NCBI RefSeq assembly: GCF_001949145.1
Contig: NW_019091361.1
Coordinates: forward strand, 993,866-1,057,865
Reading direction: 5' to 3'
Source of the DNA: Acanthaster planci
Taxonomy: Eukaryota; Echinodermata; Asteroidea; Valvatida; Acanthasteridae
Length of the DNA: 64,000 bases
Below the pieces are notes generated by a model, which saw only the letters and a program-made list of their open reading frames with translations, had not been told where the DNA came from and did not search any database. Both the position numbers and the translations under genes were made by a program. Position 1 is the stretch's first letter. Each line of letters starts with the position of its first letter. Below are positions 34,101 to 45,450 of the stretch, one piece after another.

Positions 34101-36517
34101 ATTAATATGTAAAGAAAATGTAGGAAATTCACACATTTTCTGCGTTACTTGGCAGCTCTGCTTGTGGTATGAGCCAATATAACAAAAGTGCATGAAAGGT
34201 AAATTTAGACACGAGAGGTCAACGGATGACATTAAAACAAATTATTAAACCACCATAAGATCAAGTACAATGAACAGATGGGTCCTCACCATTTAAAAAG
34301 TGGAATTTTAATGGTGTAAATTTGTGCCGGGAAATGGGCGATTGGGGAAGCATGACTTCCCGTCCATGGCAAGTTTAAAGCAGGGGAAGGGGGAGCTGAT
34401 AGCTGTTCATGATACAGAGTTACATCTTCAATATGTATTACAATTCTGAAAAACTTACTTCAAAACAGCGTGTTGAGGTTTCTTTTAAGTCGTTCCTCCT
34501 TGTTAAGTGCTAAATATTGAATACATTTTGGTTGTTGGAAAGCCCGAAAAATTCTACAAAATCCGTCTTATTATTTCACAACGAAAAAGTGTGTGTGTCT
34601 GGGGAAGGGTGGTCATCACCAATAGGGAAATTTTGTGTACCCCCTTGGGATTTATGCCCATGCATTTTAAGCTATGTAAAGACTGCCCGACTAAGACAAT
34701 GAACATCGCTTACCAGCGTACAGCGACAAAAACCTGAAAGGTTTCCCAGGTCACTAAAGTGAAAGTATAAAACAGAACCTACGAAGGACACGAATACATT
34801 ATTTTTCCTGCTTGACATCAATCAACCAGTGAACATATAACAAAGGAGGAAGTAGACAGAAAGAGAAAGGAACTCTATTTCCACCGTTACCAGGAAGTAC
34901 TGTGAAGATGCATTATAACCTTCCACACGATCCGCCCAGACAGTAGTGTAATTCTTCAGTGAGAACGCAAGGTAAACATGAAAGGAGTCGACAAGCAACA
35001 TTGTGTTTTTTTCTGTTGGACACCTGCTCTTGTACACTCTCGTCCAAAGATGAGAACACGCCACCGAATCACTTTATAAGCAATGCCCCCGAACATAATA
35101 TAAACAGCATTGAAATACTCCGTGCCTTGATGCAGGTGTCCTGCATTTAAAGGGTCAAGGATGGAGACACCGAACTTGCTTTCGTTTCGGAAGTGACAAC
35201 GAAAATAAAAGCTCAGACTATGAAAACAACAACAGGAAGAAAGACAGCGGTTTCAGCTCTCGAGGAAGAATCAAATGGCCAACAGTGTTTTGTTTCGATA
35301 GTTAATATAAGACAATTCCTTGAACCTCCCAAGCCAAAGCTCGCGGGAATTTCACCAGGAAACAACTACTACATATTCAACCTTATATACAAGCTGAGTC
35401 ACAAATACTTGTAAATGCAGGGAGCAACATGTTGCCAGCACATCCAAGTCCCTCACCACGAGAAACAACGAGGTATAGGGCTATGAAAACGTTGAGAAAT
35501 TTTCAGGATAGAATATGATACACATGTACATGCATGCTGGGTCCTTTAAGTCCCATTCATCCATCAGCGGACTGTACCTCTCCGCTGATGTCATTTTACG
35601 GACCTTTTGCTAAGCATGTACAGTGTACATGCGTCCTAGAGCTTCATGGTAACTTATTACCGTGATCTCAGTTCACGTATCCGGCGAGTTCTCGCTACCC
35701 TGGTATTCCACAGATGTCGAGAGATCCCATTGTCATGCGTACACCGCTCTCTCGCTTCCTGCTATTCAAATGAGCGGCCGAGGTGTGCAGGAATCCCACT
35801 CTTTGTTAATGTCAGATTTTACCTCAAAACGTGTATTTACCCCTTACCTTTAAGGCATAAATATTCAGTTTCTGAAGAAGTGTTTTTGTTTTTAATAATC
35901 TTAAATCGTTAGCTGCATGTTTTTAAAAACACTCCTCTTTTTTGGGGGGGGGGTTGTTTGATTGTTTTTTCTTTTTGTATACAGCCAGTCATAGTCTAAT
36001 CCGCAAACAGGTAGGCAAATATAGGACTGTTAGACACAATCACGGACGTATATAAAAAAAACACGTCCGTGGTCACAATAAGCACTCGGTACAAGGGTAC
36101 TGCCAAAGGTCGGAGTGGGTTTCGAAAGGCACAAGGTTAAACTTGTCACGCGCCCTCACTATGAATTTGTGGTGAATGAATCCTCGCCGCCTACGCAGTT
36201 TCCTGGAACGTGATGTTTGATAAAGCGCAGTGAAACACTTCATAATCACTGTGTTGAAGTCAACATGCAAGGCCAGGACACTTGCTGCGTGGGTCATGCA
36301 GACCGCTGCAACAAAAGTTGAGCAATACAGTTCTGCGATCTTATTCAATACCACATTCATTTGGATAGTTTGGCGTCAGGCGATCTCTGAGAGCGAGGCA
36401 AAATCTTCAATATTCACTTTCATTAAATTCTCATTTCATGATATGGGGGACAAGACTTGAACAGTGAGCCACCCAAACCACCGCTTGTGAGTGTGGATTC
36501 GGGAAAATACTCATTGA

Positions 36518-39500
36518 ATGAACGATTTCGCCAAAATGCCAAGCACCAAAGAAGTAGCGGAGTTGATCAAGAAAGACCCGACGGCTGTTGATTCCTACAT
36601 GCCTCTGGTTCTTCCGGCGATACGGGACGACGAGGAAGTAAAAGAAAGGTCAGGTGACCTGAAAGATGCTGTGGCGAACAAAGTGTTTGAGGAAGTTAAA
36701 TCCAAGTAAGTAGAAGTTAATTTCATTTAGTTCAGGCTGGAAAAATAAAAAAATCCTATTAATTGTGTTAATAATAATTTATGCCATATTGACGAACACC
36801 CTCCTTGATTCGGCATACCAGCTCTTTTCGACCGATATTTCTCAGTTTTTTTCTCAAATTCTGTCCTACAGGAAAAATCATTATGAGAAACACATGCTGG
36901 ATTTGTGTCAGACATGTCTGGAGAAAAGAGCGACTAAGTACTACGAACTTGCAGCAGATATGTTTAAGGAGAAGCATATTATAAACTGGAAGGTACTTTT
37001 ACATTAGAATAAGAGTCACTTTAGATAAAAAAATATATGAAACAAAAGAATATGAGCCCCTCATTTTATCTTTACTTTCCCCAAGTTAACTTGCGATAGG
37101 GATAAAGTTCAACGAACGGTATACCTTGGTTAATACGTCTTAAATTCTGTTATTTAGTTGTGAGGCAAGATTTTGTCGAAACATTGTGGCACGTGAAGTA
37201 GAACAATTACCTGCTTACATTGGGGACGAGGAATTGTGCGGCTGACTTTGCCTTTGCTGACTTTCTGACTTGGTTGACACCAAGTGGGCGATGTTCATGA
37301 TACAGTGGGGGATTCAATAACCAACCCCCGAGGACTTTGATCCTCTTACTCCGAGAGTATTGCGGATGTACATGATTCACATTCTAACATATTATTATTA
37401 CCCAATCATATTATGTGCCAGTGCCTCTCAAGAAGCTCTCAAATAAGCTTTTTGGCAAAGTAGTGCGTTCTGGCCATTCATTGCAAACTGTTCACAAAGA
37501 GCAAGGTTTCAGTTCATTACAAAGCTGGATCTTTTAAAGGAGCAGTGAGAAACACGAATCGAATTTACTTATGGAGGCCTGTGCATAACGCAAACCATGT
37601 GCAGTTGATATTATTGTAACCTGTCGATCACCGAATATACCCTTTAAAGTTTTAACATCGGTTATGTTCCCCTCCCCCAGCAACACGTCGCTCCAGCAGA
37701 GAAGTTGATCAAAACCTTCGAGGTTCCCGTGGCACTGGTGAGGAACAAGAGGGATGAATGGTGGGGGGACGATCGTGCGCCAAGTGATACAGAGATGGGC
37801 GGGGCTTTGGCTAAATGCATTGAAGCCATGTTGGAGGGCTTTGAGTGAGTATCGTAGCATCACAGAAGAGTCTAAGACATTAGACCACTAATAGATATAT
37901 CTCATCTCAAATCTACAGGGGAAAAGAATTCATCAATAGGGCCTAATGTCCAAGACCAATATGGAAGTAGGACCTTTTGTTTCTGCAAACTCTCAAATGC
38001 AGCAGTCACTAAACTACGAGAGGTGATATGAGGAAATAAGTTAATGACTGGGTTTCCACTTTTAAGGCGATTTTGAGACTATGTGCAAGTTTTTTTCTGT
38101 CGTATTACAGAACCGGGGAGTAACTTTCGAAACCTGAACTACATACAGTAAAGGGAGGGGGAATTAACTCATGAATCATATTCTAGTTTACACGTATTAG
38201 TTTCATGTATATACACGAAGCTTACAAGCAATATCACTTTCCTATCTTATGCCACAATTTATATAAAAGACACATGCGCATATATATTTCCTTCCAATAA
38301 CAAATTTATTTTCATCCTGACGTGCATATCGTCCTACTAATGCACTCAGTCCCAAAGCAATGAGTTTCTTGGCCTTTTTTGTTTCCTCACAGCCGAGACA
38401 AGATTTTGAAGAAAGTAAGCAAATGCATCATTGAAGTTCTTGCGGTACTGTTCAAGTCGCCCAATGAGCTACAAATTGTTGCTGGATATGCCTTCGTATC
38501 AGACTCATGGCACAAAATTAGCTGGGAGGTAGGAGTGACATTTTCCTATGCTGGCTGTTTTCTTTACTCTCCGGGAAATATGGCTCATTTTTATCTTCTT
38601 GGGGCATCTAATTTTTCTGTTAACAATAAGCAATAATGGTCGTGATATAATGATCGATCCTCAACGCCGGAGAACATGCAACTGTAACTGGGATTGTATT
38701 TCAATTCACTGGCATAGAAATGCCAACAAAATCATTCATCCGCTCGGTGAAATAAATTAGCATATTATGCAGTAATTGAAGGAATTAGGAATGCAGACGA
38801 CTGGAGTATTATATCAGAAAAGTACCCGGATTTCGTTGGTTCCCGGTCGATCAAGAGCGTGGAAACTCACAGTTGTTAAACAGTGAACAGCCCGGTCACC
38901 AGGCATATTGAAATATTTCTGTACTTTGAACATTGAATTTAGTCATAAATTGAGATTCTTAATCAGGAGGATAGACGAAAGTATCAAATCACGCAGTCCA
39001 ACTTAATGTTTACTTGCATCAGCCCAATATGACTCATGATAATAATATTGTATGGCTTTTCCGAGGATACAAGACAGTGCAGGAGCTGTGACAATGTTGC
39101 ACGTGTCGGAGACGAGTGCAGTATCGTCAGGCGGTGCACTTTAATTTTGCATTTCCCGAAAAAGATACCCTGCATTAATGTGTCACACATACGAGCATAG
39201 TGGAAGATGACTGATGATAAGTCACTAGTTCGAAATTATATAAAGAGAAGTTTCCCAAGTGTTTCAATTTATCTTCCTGGGCACCTGAGCGTTCATACAC
39301 CAAGTCAATTATGAGTTACTGAGGAAAAAAGCAAGAGTTACACAGAAAGTATCTTCCCTTTGTAGGGAAGTGAAAAGATCCTTCCAGAAATGTACACAGC
39401 GATGTACGAGTGGATGACATCAGGCGATGTGGACCTAGAGAGTATATCAGATGACAAGACGAACTTCATCAGTGAGACTTTGTCAAATTCCCTCTCTGGA

Positions 39501-42500
39501 GCTGGGTACGTTCTCGTGACCTCCGTATATAAGGGCGAAAATAATCCATAAAGCAGTCATTACGTCTACTTCATGCATTTATTTAGAAAAAAAATCATTA
39601 AATTCACAAGACAAAATTATGAAGGAATACTTTTCTCTTGATGGAAAAGTGACTATGTCACATCCTTCAAAATAATACCAGACATCTCCCCGGCGGTTAA
39701 CCTCTGAAAACAGTTGACATGTTAAAAACTTTTAACATGATACATGTAAAATGACTCTTACAAACGCAACACTTTTGTTACTGTTCAAAAGCAATAACTA
39801 CATTTGTGCATTTATGAATTGAATCTTGAACTAATGTCCGAGGCTATGAAAGTCTATCCACGGTACTTAGCAAAATTGATGGTTACAATTTTACCTCTAT
39901 CATCCGTAGGTCACCATCCAAATATGCAAAAGAGGTCAGTAAGATTTTTCAGTATTTACTGACACAAGAGCTGGATGGTCAACCGTGTTCAGGATATGGA
40001 CTGGTAGTGCAAAACATATGCACTCAATTTGTTTCCAAGGTAAATTTGACAATAACCTTCAAACTCTACTCTTCTCGTTGATTATCCAAATTTAACTCCT
40101 TTCACTATGATTTTCAAAGATGACAATTATTTATCTGGATAGTAGATATGAGACATCCCGTGCAAGACGGACTTGAAACATCATTTTGTGTAACTAGCTA
40201 GCAATAAGTGGTTGACTCAGACACATGGGAACACAAGTTGCCCCTTTTCGTTCAGACCAAAACCTAAAACTCGGCCTTAACTAACCCTTGCTCACTCACG
40301 TTATAGCACTGCGGCAACCAGCGACTTATTAAAGACTTTGTTCCTGGAGTGATCAAGCTCCTCAAAACTGACACCGAACACCTGGTTACCATCGCTTCGA
40401 GCTGCATCACAAGCTTCTATCAGCAAGTTGATCTCCTAGCCCCTTGTGCTGACGACGTCATGGATGTCTTCCTCGCGGGAAAAAGTGATATGCTTGGCAG
40501 TAAGTTGTGTCAAAGCCCTGTCCTTCGTCGTTAATTTTGGGACCAAAGATACATCTTGTCGAGAAAACTCCTTCACATCGTGTGTTCACTGAACTTATCT
40601 TTTTTCTCTCCCTAGTGTGTCTGAAACCGTTGTATGGAGTTAGCCCAGAGAAGATCCTGAGTAGGTTTGACCAGTTGTCGGAGGCGATAGAGGACATGAA
40701 TCAAACAAACAAAACCTACATCTACATGCTTTGGGACGATGTTGCAAAGGATAATGCCAAGGTAATGCTGCTAACTTTCACTTGTAACAAAAGGAAATCT
40801 TAGCCACGGAAGATGTGGTGCAGGTGGAGAAAAGTCAGTCAGAGTGAAGTCAATTCTTGTGTGTAATAGAGAAATGTACGATGACCAAAGCCTTTCATTG
40901 ACAAGCTTGTTTTCCCTCTCACTTACTTTATTTGTTGTTCAGTCTGAATGGATGTCGACGCTTAATTCGTTAGACTTGACAAAACAGTGCGTCTGCAAAA
41001 TGCACAGAAAATGTATTGAAGATGGAACCTCTTGATGTATAACGGAACAAGTAGCCAGCAAGTCTGGTCAGAGCCAATTTGGCTCGTCAGGCCGGTGTTT
41101 ATTTCCGGTTTCCTTGGCATGAAACGACTGAGAATAATTATTTCTATTCCCCCTTGATGGCATTGCCGGTCCATAGCAGATTGCTTCCCAATTATACTCC
41201 TAGGTGTACAGAGGCAAGCAGGGGTGAGGTGGCTTGCAAAGGGCCACAACATACTGCCAGCAGCCGCTGGACTCAAACCTCCAACCCTATGATTGGAAAA
41301 CAAGGACTTTTAACCACTTGGCCACATCCCCCTCCCAAAGCAGCCATATGGTATATACTGATAAATACTCCACATACAAATAACTGGATTTTATTCTTAA
41401 CAGAACAATTTTAAAAAAAAATTAAGCCATGCCAAAGTAATTTTCAATCTCTTCTCAGATACTCGTGCCCCATGTAGACCTGATGATGGATGACGTCACA
41501 AATGGCCAACTCTGTCATCAAGTGGTCTTGGTCTTGGGAAACATATCAGTTAAGTTCCCGGATTTATTTGTGGACAAGATCGACAAACTGATGAGGATAG
41601 CCAAGCAAACGCCATACACCATCCACTCAATAGCTAAGGTTGTTGCCAGTGTTGGACAGATAAATGAGGTGAGTGATAGGCATGTTATTGCATAGCACAC
41701 CTGCAAGTGCTTACAGATTTGCATTTTAACTCAGGTTAGTTACAGAAAACGAATCTGAAACCGACAACGCACACTTCACACTGATACTTGGCATTCACAG
41801 GGATTGTGCTTATCCTACTACATACATCGGTTCGCACCAGGAAATGCCGAATTTTGCCAAATGATGAGAACGACGAGCGATATATCCAGCACTCCATCTT
41901 TGACTTACACAAGGCTGTGGAACGATAGCAGTCCAATCGTGAAACACTTTGCTCTGCAGATGTGCTATTATTAGTCGTTAATAAATAACAGGGTTGACTC
42001 TTACCACTGTAACTTGACAGTTTTGTAGTCCAGGCCATCACCATGACCAAGGGTCAACTCACAGATCTGATGTCAAGCAACAGAAGTTAAACATTGACAA
42101 AGGATTTTTTGCATGGCTCATTTGAACAATCAGGACTTGTGATGGACTCAACTTTGGGCCAACTACAACTTCATGGCTAGAACATTTGCTGCCACAGCAC
42201 CGCGGAAGTGTACTCATCGTCCAAAGTCACAAAATGGCTAAAAGGAAAAGGAACAAAAGAAAACAAGAAACATCACTTTAATGTAAAAACATCGATCATT
42301 TTTGATGTGTTCATGTAGGAACAAGCTAACCGCTGCATGAAAATACTCATCGATAAGTTGAAGAGCAGTGAGGATACGTGGATCAGTACCATCTTGATGG
42401 AAATAAAGCGAATCGGTCGCAAGTACGTGGAGGTCTTGAAGAAGTACAGGGCCGATATTGAGCCGTTACTGAAGAGCCAGGCGATGGGCGTGCCTGATTT

Positions 42501-43878
42501 GGTGCAGTCCCTGATTGATTTCATGGAAGGACGCAGGTGAGATAATTTAGGTACAAGGATGGAAACTATTGAAGGTTTAAAATGGTTGAAATGGTACCAG
42601 AGCACACATTTTAAAAGCCGAACAAGCATGTCAAAAGCATGTTTTGTGAGATGGAGTACTTGGCGTCGACGTTCCGATCAAACTAATTTTTTAGTGACCT
42701 GTTGTCCCCAGGGGCGTGCCTCTGAGATCTTGCAAAATTGTAACCGAGTCTGAAGGCGTGAGATTTTGAAACATTCACAGTCGGTATGGAACAAAATGTG
42801 CATGAATTACATGCACGACCACTCCAAGTCATGTTCCGCAAAAAATGGAAAGGTGTAATACACAAAGGGGATACAGTTAAAAACAGATTGGCATTAAATA
42901 GGACGATAGAATAATTGGAACTCGTTTATGATCTCGTTTATGACGAAGGAGACGAAGGACATGGCAACCCTCCTTTCTGACAATTGTACTTCCGTGCTGC
43001 AACAACAAATCGCAAATAAAGACCCAATTCATTTTAACCGCAGCTTGGAAGCACTGGCAGATGACGTGGAAGACGTGAAGGAAGATGTGCAAGACCTGGA
43101 CAATCGAGTGACTGAGACAGAGCAGAACGTCGACCGGCTGGACAAGACAGTTACTGAACAGGGCCAAGAGATTGAAAATGTCAAGAATGAGGTGGCAGAG
43201 CAAGGTGAACGACTTGACGAGCTTGAGGAAGTGGTGGACGAAACTATCGTCAAGGTGGACGAAATCGACCATAAGGTACGTATAAACAGACATGGTTGGT
43301 TCACCCTCACCATGTCACTTTTTGCGCTTGAAGTGAATATCGGGAGAAATTATACCCTCTAGCTCAAACTGTGGATGGCATGTAGTTGGAGTTTGACTCA
43401 TGCTGCTCGTGAAGCTTTAAACGATGAAACAATGGCAAACCCCTCTGCCTCGGTAGTCTTTTTATGCGTTTTTGGTATAGTATGTTGAAGACATTTAGTC
43501 AAACTTGAACAAAAGAGGTCCAGAACACTCTCATTGCATCAAATATTTCACATAACCTCACTTCAAGCCATCGCTTAAATGGAGTTCCAATGTCATGCAC
43601 ACAGCTAGACCTCAGGTTAACCCCAAAATGCATGCTTCCAGTAAACAGTTTTGCCAAACCAAGACAGGAGCAGTAAACAGGAGATGCTTTGTCGAGGTGA
43701 ATTGGACAGCTTGCATGCTCTGCGAGGACCTAATGAACTAAGTCCCTTCGAGAAGTTCGTGCACACGGCCTTCCTCGATCTCCAGGACAAACTGTATAGC
43801 ATTCTCTCTAACCAGACCAAACTCCTCCAAAGAATCACTGCCATTGAAAATACCATTAAAGGATTCTCCGAGCACTAG
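36518..43878 (+). CDS. Melted/VEPH1-like helical-repeat protein with coiled coil (short isoform, 691 aa)
   Basis: Twelve exons join in phase: 36518-36705, 36872-36992, 37681-37844, 38393-38528, 39366-39505, 39910-40039, 40307-40499, 40616-40761, 41459-41668, 42319-42536, 43044-43275, 43681-43878. Residues about 1-545 are all-helical, ARM/HEAT-like. Exons 7-10 resemble the N-terminal repeats of Melted/VEPH1, notably VGQINEEQANRCMKILIDKL. In Drosophila, Melted is a membrane-linked regulator of insulin/TOR and FOXO signalling through its PH domain; no PH domain is visible here. Exon 11 encodes a regular heptad coiled coil (VTETEQNVDRLDKTV and following). Exon 12 ends in a short helical tail and stop, followed by AATAAA. 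Exon 11 has a phase-0 donor that can also join the Death-domain exon at 44874. The start uses the first in-frame ATG (36518). Family assignment is by eye and moderate. Confidence 0.78.
41085..41327 (-). mobile_element. tRNA-derived SINE in an intron of the Melted-like gene
   Basis: On the minus strand the element starts near 41327 with GATGTGGCCAAGTGGTTAA. TGGCCAAGTGG (41314-41324) fits an RNA polymerase III A box, and GGTTTGAGTCC (41269-41279) fits a B box about 35 bases further on. This head looks like a leucine/serine-type tRNA. The body extends to about 41085 and ends with AAACACCGGCCTGACGAGCC and neighbouring sequence. It is not a functional tRNA gene, since the cloverleaf is degraded. 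It lies between exons 8 and 9. Confidence 0.65.
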
Positions 43879-43912
43879 AAATGCTGTCATCCCCAGGCCA
43901 AATTGAAAACCA

Positions 43913-43918
43913 AATAAA
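43913..43918 (+). terminator. Polyadenylation signal after the short Melted-like isoform
   Basis: AATAAA 35 bases after the exon 12 stop codon. This supports exon 12 as a genuine terminal exon and not read-through. Confidence 0.6.
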
Positions 43919-44029
43919 CTGTCCTGAAGAATGCAGGACCAGACTGAATTCTCTCTTGACTGACTGATCTAATACGTCCCTAATTCTATCCATCTAAAGA
44001 CAAGGACAACGAGGAATTTTCAATGGGGG

Positions 44030-45450
44030 CTATGTAGTAACAGCAATTGTATAACTTAAAGTATTGAAGGTAAGCGAAAAGTATTAACAAAATGTGCAGA
44101 AAAGAGACCTCATAAATGAAGAGCAAAGTTGTGGGGCATATATAGAGCAAACAAACTTCAGGCACTCCAGGTAGGACTCCTATACGAATCAGTAGAACTT
44201 GAAACATACATGGAACAACCAAGGTAAACTTGCGATGACTAATTACCGCTGGTTGAAAACCCATCCTGATTGCAAGTCATGTCATGATGAATATCAAATT
44301 GAGTATGAACTTTAAATGTCAAGTTTGTGAACGTAACTTAATTGGAGGATAAATAAACTTTCAGATTGAAGATGGTACAGGCTGTCGATTATATTTTGTA
44401 TACTTGTGAGTGAATAATAGACAGACCATGCTAATTATTGCAACTAAAAAAGTGACAGCGAGCTGTAACTAGTACCGGTAAGTTATCACGACTTACGTTG
44501 AAGACCTATACACGGACATATATAATCACTTTTTACTGAACTTTGAAAGTTTTAGGCGATTGATGAGTCACGTGCTAATATATACTATTCTCATTTAAAT
44601 TAATTTAGGATAAAAGAAGTTGAACACGAAAGTATTAATATGGGTTCAATCTGGATCATTTGCCATCTTTTTTTAGAGCTTCTCAAAAATGAAGTAGAAC
44701 ATCAGCATAATGCAATAGCTGCCAGAATTTACAGACCAACTGAAGCGTATAGAGCAGGATGAGGGGTGAATAAAAATTCCAGTAAATTTAATTGAACTGA
44801 ATAGGGAGGTGCTACAAGTTTAATCCCAGTCAGAAGTCATGACATTTTCGAAGTTGTACCTTGTATCTGTCAGACTATCACCAATGCTCCAAAGTGGTCC
44901 CGTGATATCTCCAAACTCCTGAATGTCGAGCATGAGCATGACTGGCGCTACCTGGCCATCCGTCTGGGCTTCACCGGCGAGGATGTCCGTAATTGGGCAC
45001 TGTCTCCGGACCCGACTATGGCTATCTTGGCAGAGTGGTACACAATCCATAAGAGCAGCGAGGCGACCTACGCCGTGCTGACGGCGCTGCAGGATATGGG
45101 TAGAGATGACGCAGCAACCATCGTGGAGGAAGCTTTGAAAGCTGCTGGTGAGTTACCTTTTACTTTCAGAAACATTTGTGATCAGATTTTACCATCAACT
45201 TTGGAAGCATTCACAGGTTGGTTGCTCGGTACAGCTGCGTCACCAGGGGTTTCAGAGTGGTATGCTGGAATGGTTTGGAAATCATAAAAGCAAAATAGGG
45301 ACGATTGAAATAGTTTGATAGGACGAAAATTCTAATTTACAGACAGGATCTGACGTTTTAATCTTTGGCTGGTTTTCTTTTTCGATAACGACAACAAAAG
45401 ACGCTGGCAATTTTTCCAGTGGAGTAGTACTCAGGGTACACGTCAAAACC
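44030..45450. repeat. Segment duplicated at about 50,940-52,190
   Basis: Colinear similarity covers the Death-domain exon and both flanks. Examples are AGATTGAAGATGGTACAG, AGAAGTTGAACAC, GACCAACTGAAGCGT, GCTACAAGTTTAATCCCAGTC and the post-exon CTTTTTCGATAA.GACAACAAAA. Flanks have drifted with many substitutions and gaps, whereas 44,870-45,156 is identical to 51,619-51,905. Confidence 0.85.

Larger units (their letters stand above)
31806..36517. other. Intergenic region between the GPCR and the Melted-like gene
   Basis: No coding exon recognised. It contains a small hAT-like MITE (32,417-32,658), a segment duplicated at 50,258-50,710 (33,617-34,100), and two short perfect hairpins (35,562-35,590 with 10-bp arms CATCAGCGGA; 36,041-36,071 with 9-bp arms CACGGACGT). 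The promoters of the divergent GPCR and Melted-like genes must lie here. Confidence 0.6.

Noticed and set aside
41269-41324. Functional tRNA gene
   Set aside because: A and B boxes are present, but the acceptor stem and cloverleaf do not pair; it is better read as a SINE head.
42928-43043. Coiled-coil exon beginning at the ATG at 42928
   Set aside because: Exon 10 leaves two bases of a codon, and only the acceptor at 43042-43043 restores phase. The upstream stretch has a stop and no suitable AG.
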